IMG/VR virus record: IMGVR_UViG_3300025131_000106
Location: 1 to 41,008 of that record
Reading direction: 5' to 3' (one strand)
DNA from: a virus
Length of the DNA stretch: 41,008 nt
Shown here: positions 20,794 through 28,119 of the stretch, one piece after another
How the letters are laid out: the number at the start of each line of letters is the position of its first letter
How positions within the stretch are numbered: the first letter of the stretch is position 1
Notes under the pieces: model-generated
The model's input: the letters and a program-made list of their open reading frames with translations, nothing else
Told to the model about the DNA's origin: nothing
Database searches by the model: none
Made by a program: the position numbers and the translations under genes

Positions 20794-22499
20794 GATATGC
20801 TACTAAATCCTTTTAACTTTTCAAATTTAATTACACTCTCAAACCTCTCACCAATCTCACTCTTGTGGGAGATGACAAAGATATTTGCATCTTGAATAAC
20901 GTATCGGATAATCTTTAGAAACTCCTCCGTTCCAACACCATCCAGCGATGAGTCAAATACCTCATCAAAGATCATGATGTTTGTGTTTACAGAATTCTTT
21001 ACCTTAGCAATCTCTCTCCAAGTAAACAAGAGTGCTAGGTCAATACGTTGCTTCTCACCTTCAGAGAATGATGAGTAAGAAAAGTCTTCGTGAATCGGTG
21101 ATTGGACACACTCATTAAACTCCTCATCGAGTTGGAGGTTAATATAGAAATCCATCATTTGTAGATACTTATTAACCGACTGATTAATAAGAGGTAGATA
21201 CTTCTTAATGATTTGTGCTTTTACTCCACCGTCTTTTAGTAGACCGTAAGTGAAGTCGTAATATGAAATACTTTCATTCTTATCAGCAAGTAGATCGTAA
21301 GTGCTTTGAAGACTCTTCTTGAACTGTTCTAACTTCTCATGCTCAGAATTTCGGTTTTCAAGTCTATCGGCAATTGTTTTAATTTCAGATTCAAGAGACT
21401 TGATTTGTCTACGAAACCCAGATACCTGAGTATTATTCGAGTTAATGTCATTAAGTAACTTACTGATTACCTCTGAAGTACGTTTGAATGAGGACTCCCT
21501 CATCTCTTCCTCTTTAATTGCCTGCTGGAGTTGTTTAAACCCCTGCTGGAGCTCTTCTGCTTTATTTTGGGAGTCGCCAATTCTATTTAACCTAAACTCA
21601 TCTTTGATATCCTGACTACAGGTAGGGCAAACCATATTCTCTGAGAAAAACTTATGCTCCTTTACAAGAGTTGTAATTTTTTGAGAAAGTTTTCCCTTAA
21701 TACCACTGAGGTCTTTAAGTTTTTTTGATGCACCTTTGTGCTTATCCAACTCAATCTCTTGAGTATTAAACTCCTCCTGTAGAGTTTCATTAGATGCAAA
21801 AATCTTTTCAATGTCAATCTCAAGTGTAACAATATTACGATTCTTATTCTTAATAGACTTTGCTGCTTCATTCTCAATCTCATCGATAAAGTTGGTTTGC
21901 ATATCAACTTTATCCTTAACAGATTCTTTCTTCAACTCAAGAGTTTTTACCTCATCCTTTACCATCTTAAGTTTGTCTTTGATAAGACTATTCATCGATG
22001 AGAAGATTTTGATGTCCAACAAATCCTCTACAACCTCTCTACGACTTGCGCTTGTAAGTTGCATAAAAGGAATAAACGATGCACTACCCAGGATGACAAT
22101 TTGAGTAAATGATTTAAAGTTCATCTTGAGAACAGTTTGCTCAAACCATTTCTGCTGGTCAACAGCAGATGCGTGTTGGTCAAGCACCCTCCCGTTTTTA
22201 TGAATCTCAAATATATTTGGTTTGATGCCACGTACAATCTTGTATTGAACTTTACCAATAGTAAAGTTTACTTCAACCAAACAGTCCTTCTCATTTGTAC
22301 TGTTAACAAGTTGTGGTTTATTAACCTTTCGATATGGTTTACTAAACAAAGAAAAAGTAAGGGCATCCAATAAGGTACTCTTACCTGCTCCGTTGGAACC
22401 TACGATTAGAGTTGTGGAAGAATCCGTAAAGTCAATTTGCGTAAACTGATTGCCAGTTGATAAAAAGTTACGCCATTTTATGTTCTCAAAGTTGATCAT
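20790..22499 (-). CDS. gp46: Recombination endonuclease subunit gp46 (SbcC/Rad50 family)
   Basis: 569 residues, near T4 gp46 (560). With gp47 it resects DNA ends for recombination and degrades host DNA. The N-terminus starts MINFENIKWRNFLSTG with P-loop GSNGAGKSTLLDAL near residues 34-47; a long coiled coil spans about 170-420 and is interrupted by the zinc hook CPTCSQDI near residue 292. The C-terminal lobe has the ABC-type signature YSSFSEGEKQRIDLALLF and Walker B NIMIFDEVFDSS. The start overlaps the stop of the DUF3110 gene. The order gp47, small gene, gp46 is common to cyanomyoviruses. Confidence 0.96.
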   Translation of the reverse strand: MINFENIKWRNFLSTGNQFTQIDFTDSSTTLIVGSNGAGKSTLLDALTFSLFSKPYRKVNKPQLVNSTNEKDCLVEVNFTIGKVQYKIVRGIKPNIFEIHKNGRVLDQHASAVDQQKWFEQTVLKMNFKSFTQIVILGSASFIPFMQLTSASRREVVEDLLDIKIFSSMNSLIKDKLKMVKDEVKTLELKKESVKDKVDMQTNFIDEIENEAAKSIKNKNRNIVTLEIDIEKIFASNETLQEEFNTQEIELDKHKGASKKLKDLSGIKGKLSQKITTLVKEHKFFSENMVCPTCSQDIKDEFRLNRIGDSQNKAEELQQGFKQLQQAIKEEEMRESSFKRTSEVISKLLNDINSNNTQVSGFRRQIKSLESEIKTIADRLENRNSEHEKLEQFKKSLQSTYDLLADKNESISYYDFTYGLLKDGGVKAQIIKKYLPLINQSVNKYLQMMDFYINLQLDEEFNECVQSPIHEDFSYSSFSEGEKQRIDLALLFTWREIAKVKNSVNTNIMIFDEVFDSSLDGVGTEEFLKIIRYVIQDANIFVISHKSEIGERFESVIKFEKLKGFSSIS

Positions 22500-22761
22500 A
22501 CAATTCTAATTTTGGTGGAACCACAATATCATCGGGAGTAATAATGGTATACTCGTGCTCATTTAATTCACATACGTGAATTATAACTTCAGCATCTACA
22601 TCCATCACACACATCTCGGGATATCCTTCAGCAGTGAGTTGCATAGCATATCTTTCAGCGTCATCTTCCTCTTCAAAGATATAAAGAACTTTATCTCCAA
22701 TATCATTTGCCACGGAGAACGCGCCAGACTCTTCTTCTCCTTCGTGTGTAAGTATATACAT
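22486..22761 (-). CDS. DUF3110-like protein
   Basis: 91 residues. The central part, KVLYIFEEEDDAERYAMQL followed by EGYPEMCVMDVD, has the pattern of DUF3110, a family of small proteins I know mainly from cyanobacteria: a hydrophobic strand, then E.EDDA.R.A..L, then .(D/Y).P....(I/V)...E(I). Function of the family is unknown. Here it lies between gp47 and gp46 with a gap of two bases to gp47 and an overlap with gp46, so its expression is linked to the end-resection nuclease. The tail IITPDDIVVPPKLE is specific to the phage version. Likely acquired from a cyanobacterial host. Confidence 0.78.
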   Translation of the reverse strand: MYILTHEGEEESGAFSVANDIGDKVLYIFEEEDDAERYAMQLTAEGYPEMCVMDVDAEVIIHVCELNEHEYTIITPDDIVVPPKLELYDQL

Positions 22762-22762
22762 A

Positions 22763-23806
22763 CTAGATCATTTCACAAGCTTCTTGATATATATCTGTTA
22801 TTATACTCTGAATTCTAGATTTGTCTAGGTCTCCTTCAGACTCTTGCACATATCGATTTAGGATTGACAGAGTGTCCTCTGACTCCATCGCATTAAACTC
22901 TTCCTTATCGTACCACCCGTTGAAGAGTTGATTCTCTACAATCTTGAGGTCTGCAATACCAGAGGCATAAAGTTTATCAATAAATCTCTCATACTTCTTG
23001 TTGTCACTACGTTTGCGTACAATAACTTTAACAATTTTGTTATTGTATGGAGTCGCATCAAACATCTGATAGTCATCATCCTCATAGTAAATGTTGTAAA
23101 ACATTCTATATGGATTGTCTACAGGTTCGTGCTCCATCGTATCAGTATCAAAGATGATGAACCCTCTTGGATCATTGATATCATTCCAATACAACTCGTA
23201 GGTATTGCCAAGATAAAAGACCTTACCATCGTTAGACCGGTGATGATAGTGACCAGAGAATACCTTATCAAACTTGTTAAAGATTTTACGGTCTAACCCG
23301 TGCTCCATAACAACCTGACGATTGACTGCGAATCCTTGGAGTTCCAAGTGACCCATAGCAATCTGAGCATTAGTTTTTTTAATTTGCTTAGTAGTATAAT
23401 CAAAGTTCTCTTGATTGATCCAGGGAACTAGGAAGATATCTCTACCAGCAATGTTGATCTCAATTGCTTTTGTATAGGTTTTGATGTTTGGATATCCAGT
23501 AAGCAACAAGTCTGGAGAGTTTACATCATTAGTATTTTTATAGTAAACGTCGTGATTACCAGTCACCAAGTGAACTTCGTACTTAGACATAGGATCCAGT
23601 ACAACTCTCTTAGTCCACTCAAGACTCTGGTAGTCAATAGACTTTCGACTATCAAAAGCATCACCCATATGAATGATAGTAGTAATGCCATTCTCTTCCA
23701 GATAAGGGAAGAATATATTAGTATAAAATTGTTCAAAATACTCCTGGAAGAGTTTAGACCCACGTCTTGCCCCCCAGTGAGTATCAGTCAAAATTGCTAT
23801 CCGCAT
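22763..23806 (-). CDS. gp47: Recombination endonuclease subunit gp47 (SbcD/Mre11 family)
   Basis: 347 residues, matching T4 gp47 (339). It is the metal-dependent nuclease partner of gp46. All phosphoesterase motifs are seen: DTHWGAR (residues 8-14), HMGDAFDSR near 46-54, VTGNHDVYY near 80-88, MGHLELQG near 149-156 and SGHYHHRS near 185-192. The C-terminal 100 residues are basic and likely bind gp46. The ATG at 23806 overlaps the last bases of the gp55 gene. It ends two bases before the DUF3110 gene start. Confidence 0.96.
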   Translation of the reverse strand: MRIAILTDTHWGARRGSKLFQEYFEQFYTNIFFPYLEENGITTIIHMGDAFDSRKSIDYQSLEWTKRVVLDPMSKYEVHLVTGNHDVYYKNTNDVNSPDLLLTGYPNIKTYTKAIEINIAGRDIFLVPWINQENFDYTTKQIKKTNAQIAMGHLELQGFAVNRQVVMEHGLDRKIFNKFDKVFSGHYHHRSNDGKVFYLGNTYELYWNDINDPRGFIIFDTDTMEHEPVDNPYRMFYNIYYEDDDYQMFDATPYNNKIVKVIVRKRSDNKKYERFIDKLYASGIADLKIVENQLFNGWYDKEEFNAMESEDTLSILNRYVQESEGDLDKSRIQSIITDIYQEACEMI

Positions 23807-24285
23807 TAGTTCCGCAGTTTAGAGGAGATACTATCTTTGATAGAATTATACTCGGAAGAGGTGTATCCATCAACGTTCCCGTCTTCAGAGAACACAACCT
23901 CATATCCACTCTTCTCAATAATTTTTGCTTTGATCTCCATCTGCTTCTTTTCCTTTTGGATGCGTCTCAGGAAAGCATAGTTAATGATCTGAGTAAAATA
24001 AGCAAATGGATTTCTAGATTTTTCTGGATCAAAATTATAGATGTATTGTACACAGTTTTCAATACCATCACTAATCATATCCTCTTTGAACATGTAGTTC
24101 ACGAAGTTTGGTTTGTATGAGAGATGAGTAGCAATCTTAAGGAAGCACTCTCCAATGTATCTGGGGATACGTGGTTTTTGTAAATCTTTTAATCTAGCAA
24201 TCTCAATCTCTTGTCTATAATCAATCAGAGCAGCAAGGAACTCTTTATTATTTACATAATGTTCCGATCTTTTTCTTTTCGCCAT
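23806..24285 (-). CDS. gp55: Late sigma factor gp55
   Basis: 159 residues from the ATG at 24285 (MAKRKRSEHYVNNKEFL); an ATG at 24300 would add five residues (MLGRP). gp55 directs host RNA polymerase to late promoters TATAAATA. The match is to region 2 of sigma factors: IPRYIGECFLKIATHLSYKPNFVNYM, DMISDGIENCVQYIYNFDPEKSRNPFAYFTQIINYAFLRRI-like order (shown here in parts), the FDP...PFAYF element being the sigma-2 core contact and -10 recognition area. Region 4 is absent, as in T4 gp55. A host-type promoter lies just upstream at 24329-24357, consistent with early or middle expression before late genes. Confidence 0.93.
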   Translation of the reverse strand: MAKRKRSEHYVNNKEFLAALIDYRQEIEIARLKDLQKPRIPRYIGECFLKIATHLSYKPNFVNYMFKEDMISDGIENCVQYIYNFDPEKSRNPFAYFTQIINYAFLRRIQKEKKQMEIKAKIIEKSGYEVVFSEDGNVDGYTSSEYNSIKDSISSKLRN

Positions 24286-24328
24286 TGGTCTACCCAACAT
24301 AAGTTTTTCTTTAATAATATATGTTTAT

Positions 24329-24357
24329 ATTATAGCATTTAATGTTAAAATCAACAA
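24329..24357 (-). promoter_or_regulatory. Host-type promoter TTGTTG-N17-TATAAT for gp55 unit
   Basis: A perfect TATAAT (24329-24334), 17-base spacer and TTGTTG (24352-24357) on the minus strand. Predicted start near 24322, about 20-40 bases upstream of gp55. It is arranged back to back with the plus-strand promoter at 24360-24388; a palindrome CAAGCTTG (24355-24362) bridges the two -35 boxes. Confidence 0.65.
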
Positions 24358-24359
24358 GC

Positions 24360-24388
24360 TTGACATATTAAACAATTACAAGTAAAAT
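24360..24388 (+). promoter_or_regulatory. Host-type promoter on plus strand, TTGACA-N17-TAAAAT (antisense)
   Basis: A perfect TTGACA (24360-24365), 17-base spacer and TAAAAT (24383-24388). It is the best -35 match seen in the window, yet no plus-strand gene follows; transcription would run antisense into the Sm-like paralogue 4 and uvsW. Confidence 0.5.
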
Positions 24389-24424
24389 ACCTTTGTTAGG
24401 GTTGATAGATCAGGTATAGATTAA

Positions 24425-24853
24425 CTAGGAGTCTTTACTAAGATTTTTATCTGCAGAATTTTGTTTAAAAATCTTTTCAAGTAATTGTTTTGCGTCTTTA
24501 ACGGTTGAGAGATAACCCATTCTCCTATCTATACTAGGATGTTCTCCAGGATTTTTTGCTCTGTTAAAGGATCGTACAAAATTTTGATATATTTCAATGA
24601 TGGCAATATCACTTGACTCAGATATCAGCATCACATTATCTAAGTTAAGTATAAAAGTTTCCTCAGATGTAGTCTTCAACCATGGTTCCAGTTTATATCC
24701 TATCAGATTTCCATTCCTCTCTACGCTTTCGATGGTGACTGGATGATCCAGTATCAACATAGTTCGGTCTTCCTCCTCAGAGGCAGCAACTTTCGTAAAG
24801 ATTTCTTCTCCTGATTTTAATTTAATCGTGCTGTAGAAATCGTTTTCTATCAT
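24425..24853 (-). CDS. Sm-like small protein (paralogue 4), coupled to uvsW
   Basis: 142 residues, the longest of four related proteins. The family part is residues about 8-95: STIKLKSGEEIFTKVAA (opening strand and SGEE turn), LDHPVTIESV, GYKLEPWLKTTSEETFIL, and LDNVMLISE then IIEIYQNFVRSF. About 40 extra residues at the C-terminus are basic and Lys/Asn-rich (KDAKQLLEKIFKQNSADK), predicted helical. The start overlaps the uvsW stop as ATGA, so translation is coupled. Downstream lies a 124-base gap with the divergent promoters. Sm-like fold inferred from pattern only. Confidence 0.85.
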   Translation of the reverse strand: MIENDFYSTIKLKSGEEIFTKVAASEEEDRTMLILDHPVTIESVERNGNLIGYKLEPWLKTTSEETFILNLDNVMLISESSDIAIIEIYQNFVRSFNRAKNPGEHPSIDRRMGYLSTVKDAKQLLEKIFKQNSADKNLSKDS

Positions 24854-26325
24854 TTTTTTAAGTCGATGGACAATATGTCATAATTAAATTTCTCTTCATT
24901 GTAAATTTTGATACGTTCAATGAGATGATTTAAAGTATAGTTTTTTCTTTCGTTTTTTGTGCAATCGTCACCAATATCGTAAAGCATCGCTTTAGTTTTG
25001 TTTTTACCCTTTCTAAGTACTCGACCAATGCTTTGGAGATTTCTCACTCTCGATTTAGAGGGTGAAGCAAAAATTACGTTGTGTAGATTACGGATGTTGA
25101 TGCCTGTAGAGAAAGTGCCGTATGATGCAACGATAATAGCGTTCTCCTCCCTTTCGGTAATGTCCCTGATTCTCTCCCTTTCCTCTGCATCCACTCCGCC
25201 ATGGACAAAGAATACCTTTCTATTCTCGTCTACAACATTATTTAGAAGATTAAAAATTACCTCACCATGTGTGGCAACCCGACTATACAGGATAAGAGTA
25301 TTACCCTTTAAGTCTTTGGCAAGATTACAAATAAATTTATTTCTTCTATCGTGTTGGATAAGATATTGTATCTCATCTTCATAGGTGTCAAACTTTTGAG
25401 GAGCATGTTTTAACACCAAACACATAATATCAAGTTTTGATACATGACCCTTCTCCATCAACTCTGCGGTGCGAGTGATTTTGTATGCAGGACCAAAGAG
25501 TCCCTCTAAGACCCATTTATGCGTCTGTGTGCCATCTAAAGTACCCGTAAAACCAAATCTATACTTAGCGTGATGTAGGTGGGTCATAATGGACACCAGA
25601 GACTTGCTCTTAAATAGGTGTGCTTCATCCCCTATAATTACATTATAGTCTTCAAAGAATGTCTTTGGCAATTTATAAATTGATTGCCAAGTTGTAATCG
25701 TTACTGACATCTCTGTGTCCTTTTCCCTTCCAGCATAAATTTTGTGACAATATGCTCGAGCATCCCAACCATAATCTTCAAAGTCTTTATACATCTGTTC
25801 TACAAGACTTGTCGTCGGAACAACTATCAGGATACTTTGTTTCTTGGCAGTATAAAACCTTACGAGAGCGTAAATCATCAGAGATTTACCACTTGCAGTG
25901 GGAGATATTAATAACCTTCTGTTATGTCTTAACGCATCGTACACCCCATCAATCTGATATTCTCTGGGAGTGTGACTACAAATAGATTTCATGTAGTCTT
26001 TAACACCACCACGAGAGATTATCTCATTACACTCAAATGGGAGTCCGTAATACTTATTTTCTTGAAACTCATAAGAGTAACCTGCAGTCTCACAAAAACT
26101 TACAAGTTTATCTAAGAGTCCAACGTATAGTTGTTTTGTGTTGAGATTGTATAGATAAATCTCTCCGTTCCAATGCCTCTTACGGTACTGAGGCATGAAT
26201 TTTGCTGACTCAACTTCAAATTTAAAATAATCTCGGAGTTCATAATCAACGTGAGGTTCTGCTTTGATTTTTAAGAAAACCTCATTTGATTTAGATATAA
26301 TCAAATCCGCCATCAAAATACTCAT
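24850..26325 (-). CDS. uvsW: Recombination DNA/RNA helicase UvsW
   Basis: 491 residues, close to T4 UvsW (502). UvsW is an SF2 helicase that unwinds R-loops, branches DNA and shifts replication from origin- to recombination-dependent mode. The N-terminal domain (about 1-110) includes FKFEVESAKFMPQYRKRHW typical of UvsW. Motif I is SPTASGKSLMI near residues 141-151, motif II GDEAHLFKS near 232-240, motif III FGFTGTL, and motif VI LQSIGRVLRKG near 429-439. The ATG at 26325 or Met5 (26313, MADLIISKSNEV) could be the start; family members usually begin near the latter. A CTAAATA at 26337-26343 is a possible weak late promoter. Confidence 0.95.
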   Translation of the reverse strand: MSILMADLIISKSNEVFLKIKAEPHVDYELRDYFKFEVESAKFMPQYRKRHWNGEIYLYNLNTKQLYVGLLDKLVSFCETAGYSYEFQENKYYGLPFECNEIISRGGVKDYMKSICSHTPREYQIDGVYDALRHNRRLLISPTASGKSLMIYALVRFYTAKKQSILIVVPTTSLVEQMYKDFEDYGWDARAYCHKIYAGREKDTEMSVTITTWQSIYKLPKTFFEDYNVIIGDEAHLFKSKSLVSIMTHLHHAKYRFGFTGTLDGTQTHKWVLEGLFGPAYKITRTAELMEKGHVSKLDIMCLVLKHAPQKFDTYEDEIQYLIQHDRRNKFICNLAKDLKGNTLILYSRVATHGEVIFNLLNNVVDENRKVFFVHGGVDAEERERIRDITEREENAIIVASYGTFSTGINIRNLHNVIFASPSKSRVRNLQSIGRVLRKGKNKTKAMLYDIGDDCTKNERKNYTLNHLIERIKIYNEEKFNYDILSIDLKK

Positions 26326-26391
26326 TGCTATATGAGTATTTAGTCCTTTCTGTAATCAATATTATGAAAAGAGTATTGGTTCCTCATGCAT

Positions 26392-26826
26392 CTATAATCC
26401 TGCGATGAACTTGTTAAACTCAATTGCATTCTTTATTTGATAATTACGTTGGTGGATTTGTTTAAGTATGTCCTCCAGATACGCAAGCATCACATCATAG
26501 TAATCAAGTTTTAACGAAACTCCTGAGAGTTTCTCATCTGCATCAAGATACTTCTGCATAGTTTCTTTATCCCTAATCTTTTTTGGAAAAGGGTTTTCAA
26601 CATAGACATCAGGGTCTGCTTTTCCACTGAAGTATTCATAACGCTCGTGACGAATATTTTTTCGTTGTTGATCACCCTTCTTTTTTAAAAGTAGGATATT
26701 ATTGTAAATGTCAAAATATTTTGCATGTAAAGATGGGATCTTCAGAGATTCATTATGCAAGTTGTCGGGATCTATAATAGCATCCCTTGTCCACATTTCT
26801 TGAATCTTCACTAGGTCAAACGTCAT
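26392..26826 (-). CDS. uvsY: Recombination mediator UvsY
   Basis: 144 residues, like T4 UvsY (137). UvsY loads UvsX on single-stranded DNA coated with gp32. The N-terminus LVKIQEMWTRDAIIDPDNLHNESLKI-type arrangement (here LVKIQEMWTRDAIID and then SLKIPSLHAKYFDIYN) is highly characteristic of UvsY. The middle is lysine-rich (LLLKKKGDQQRKNIRHERYEYFSG) and the C-terminus forms the oligomerising coiled coil (DYYDVMLAYLEDILKQIHQR, then YQIKNAIEFNKF). The ATG overlaps the gp3 stop by four bases. uvsW follows after 66 bases with no gene. Confidence 0.95.
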   Translation of the reverse strand: MTFDLVKIQEMWTRDAIIDPDNLHNESLKIPSLHAKYFDIYNNILLLKKKGDQQRKNIRHERYEYFSGKADPDVYVENPFPKKIRDKETMQKYLDADEKLSGVSLKLDYYDVMLAYLEDILKQIHQRNYQIKNAIEFNKFIAGL

Positions 26827-27392
26827 AAGCGTTTTCCGTTCATATCGAATATATTGTAAATAGTATACTTGAAAGATACCTCTGCTGTAAAGTATTGGTA
26901 ATCTTCAACCGTTGCATCTAACCGCATAGGTCCAAGCGAATATGGAAATATATTATCAAACTTAACTTGGAATTGTGCGCGTTGTTTACTATTTAATACA
27001 ATCAATGTAGCATCTGAATACAGATTCTTTTGATCAGTAAATCCAGCAAACCTTTCCCCATCTTTCTGAAACTGTTTAATCTCTGAAAGTTTCTCAGGGT
27101 AGTTAATTCCTCTCAACCAATTTTGTATCTCCATATAGTTGAGGAGTTCCTCATCAACCAGGAAATTAACTGTCAAATCCTCAAACACTGGTTTGTCGCC
27201 AGGGATGGGTATATTCTTCAAGTAAGTTGGTTGCTCTGCAAATCCACAGGATATACCAGGGATGTTTACCTGATTGCCCGTAAAGGAAACTAATGGTGCT
27301 CTATTTATAGTAAACTTAAAACCAACACCAGACAAATAGTTTCTATTCTCTAGTTGCTGTGCTGATATACTTCTTGCTGGTGTTACGTTCAT
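26823..27392 (-). CDS. gp3: Tail completion / tail-tube terminator protein gp3
   Basis: 189 residues, near T4 gp3 (176), which forms a ring at the head-proximal end of the tail tube. I identify it by size, by position upstream of uvsY as in other cyanomyoviruses, and by resemblance to tail-tube-like proteins: VGFKFTINRAPLVSF, then NIPGISCGFAEQPTYLKNIP, and VNFLVDEELLNYMEIQNWL, a pattern that also occurs in gp19-fold proteins, followed by FKYTIYNIFDMNGKRL. A late promoter at 27407-27414 lies 15 bases upstream. The gene overlaps uvsY, so a structural gene and a recombination gene share a message. Confidence 0.85.
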   Translation of the reverse strand: MNVTPARSISAQQLENRNYLSGVGFKFTINRAPLVSFTGNQVNIPGISCGFAEQPTYLKNIPIPGDKPVFEDLTVNFLVDEELLNYMEIQNWLRGINYPEKLSEIKQFQKDGERFAGFTDQKNLYSDATLIVLNSKQRAQFQVKFDNIFPYSLGPMRLDATVEDYQYFTAEVSFKYTIYNIFDMNGKRL

Positions 27393-27406
27393 AACGCTTT
27401 TAAAAC

Positions 27407-27414
27407 TATTTATG
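27407..27414 (-). promoter_or_regulatory. Late promoter for gp3, CATAAATA
   Basis: CATAAATA on the minus strand, 15 bases upstream of the gp3 ATG and overlapping nothing but the end of the small membrane gene. A second, perfect TATAAATA lies inside gp3 at 27302-27309. Confidence 0.6.
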
Positions 27415-27415
27415 A

Positions 27416-27613
27416 TTAAATATCTAATTCATAGCAAGCAGACCTTGCTAGTTCTGGATTCTTTTTTAGTGCGTTGTGGACATGTGAATGGACATCAACC
27501 TCTAGAGTATGATGTGCTCTAGTGTGAAAGATCTCAATCAATCCCAAGAACCCAACTAAAATCAGATTTAAGATTGTGAATGGGTGAAATATAGCAGAAG
27601 TAATCTTTTTCAT
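27416..27613 (-). CDS. Small membrane protein, 65 residues
   Basis: The start chosen is the ATG at 27613 (MKKITSAIFHPFTILNLIL); an ATG at 27619 adds two residues, and the longer frame to 27649 would run through the terminator stem. It has a short basic N-terminus, one hydrophobic span at about residues 10-28 (FTILNLILVGFLGLIEIF), then a His-rich segment (HTRAHHTLEVDVHSHVHN) that could bind metal, and a polar end. Topology would be N-in with the His-rich part outside or periplasmic, if inserted like a signal anchor. It begins 7-13 bases after the T-run of the porin-gene terminator, without ribosome site, so how it is expressed is unclear. Confidence 0.6.
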   Translation of the reverse strand: MKKITSAIFHPFTILNLILVGFLGLIEIFHTRAHHTLEVDVHSHVHNALKKNPELARSACYELDI

Positions 27614-27619
27614 AAGCAT

Positions 27620-27644
27620 AAAAAAAGGGGGACCATGGTCCCCC
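27620..27644 (-). terminator. Strong Rho-independent terminator after porin-like gene
   Basis: An 18-base perfect palindrome (27627-27644; arms GGGGGACC/GGTCCCCC) followed by seven T on the minus strand. A TATAAT at 27648-27653, with poor -35, lies directly before it. Confidence 0.92.
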
Positions 27645-27669
27645 TGCATTATAACAAGTTATTCGTGAA

Positions 27670-28041
27670 TCAGAAGGAGTACTTGACACCCAACTTAGCA
27701 CCATAACCACGGTCGATATCGTCGTCGCCAGATCCGATGAAGGAAACTTCACCATAAGCACCGAGAGAATCGGTAACAGCGAGTCCAAGACCTGCCTTAC
27801 CAGAAGGAACAGTGTCACTTTCGGCACCGTCAGGGGAAACTACACTAGCGCCACCTTGAACGTAGTATGATGCAGACTCACCAAGAGCACCTTCATAGCC
27901 AACGTGAAGATCAGTAGTGGTGCTGGTGTAATTGGAACCAGACCAACCAGAATTAGCCTCAACGTTAACGTAGGGACCTGCAAGGGCAGCGCCTGCGAAA
28001 AGTGGAGCAGCAGCAACAGCTGCGAATACAGATTTGAACAT
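27670..28041 (-). CDS. Small outer-membrane beta-barrel-like (porin-like) protein
   Basis: 123 residues. The N-terminus MFKSVFAAVAAAPLFAG with ALAG next is a clear Sec signal peptide, cleaved after about residue 21. The mature part alternates polar and hydrophobic residues in strands (PYVNVEANSGW, TTTDLHVGYEG, ASYYVQGGAS, GLGLAVTDSLGAYGEVSF) and ends GAKLGVKYSF: the terminal Phe with alternating hydrophobics is the beta-barrel assembly signal. About eight strands fit, as in small barrels such as OmpX/OmpA domains. The gene is richer in GC than its neighbours, which suggests transfer from a host. It has its own sigma-70-type promoter, late promoter and terminator. Lying between gp23 and gp3 it may be a virion or host-envelope protein; undecided. 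Confidence 0.85.
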   Translation of the reverse strand: MFKSVFAAVAAAPLFAGAALAGPYVNVEANSGWSGSNYTSTTTDLHVGYEGALGESASYYVQGGASVVSPDGAESDTVPSGKAGLGLAVTDSLGAYGEVSFIGSGDDDIDRGYGAKLGVKYSF

Positions 28042-28064
28042 TAGTTTTTTTACCTTTAGTTACT

Positions 28065-28108
28065 TGCGGAGTGGTTACCCGCAGATGTAGGATTGAGTTG
28101 TCTCAATC
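28065..28108 (-). promoter_or_regulatory. 5' leader with two hairpins upstream of porin-like gene
   Basis: Between the predicted start of transcription (near 28113) and the ATG at 28041 lie two stems: GATTGAG/CTCAATC (28091-28108) and TGCGG/CCGCA (28065-28083). The second ends about 20 bases before the ATG; AAAGG is a weak ribosome site. They may stabilise the RNA or control translation. Confidence 0.55.
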
Positions 28109-28119
28109 GCAATATGTTT

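Noticed and set aside
27302-27309. Perfect TATAAATA inside gp3
   Set aside because: Within coding sequence 90 bases into gp3 and about 480 bases from the next start; possible internal promoter for uvsY but not supported by position.
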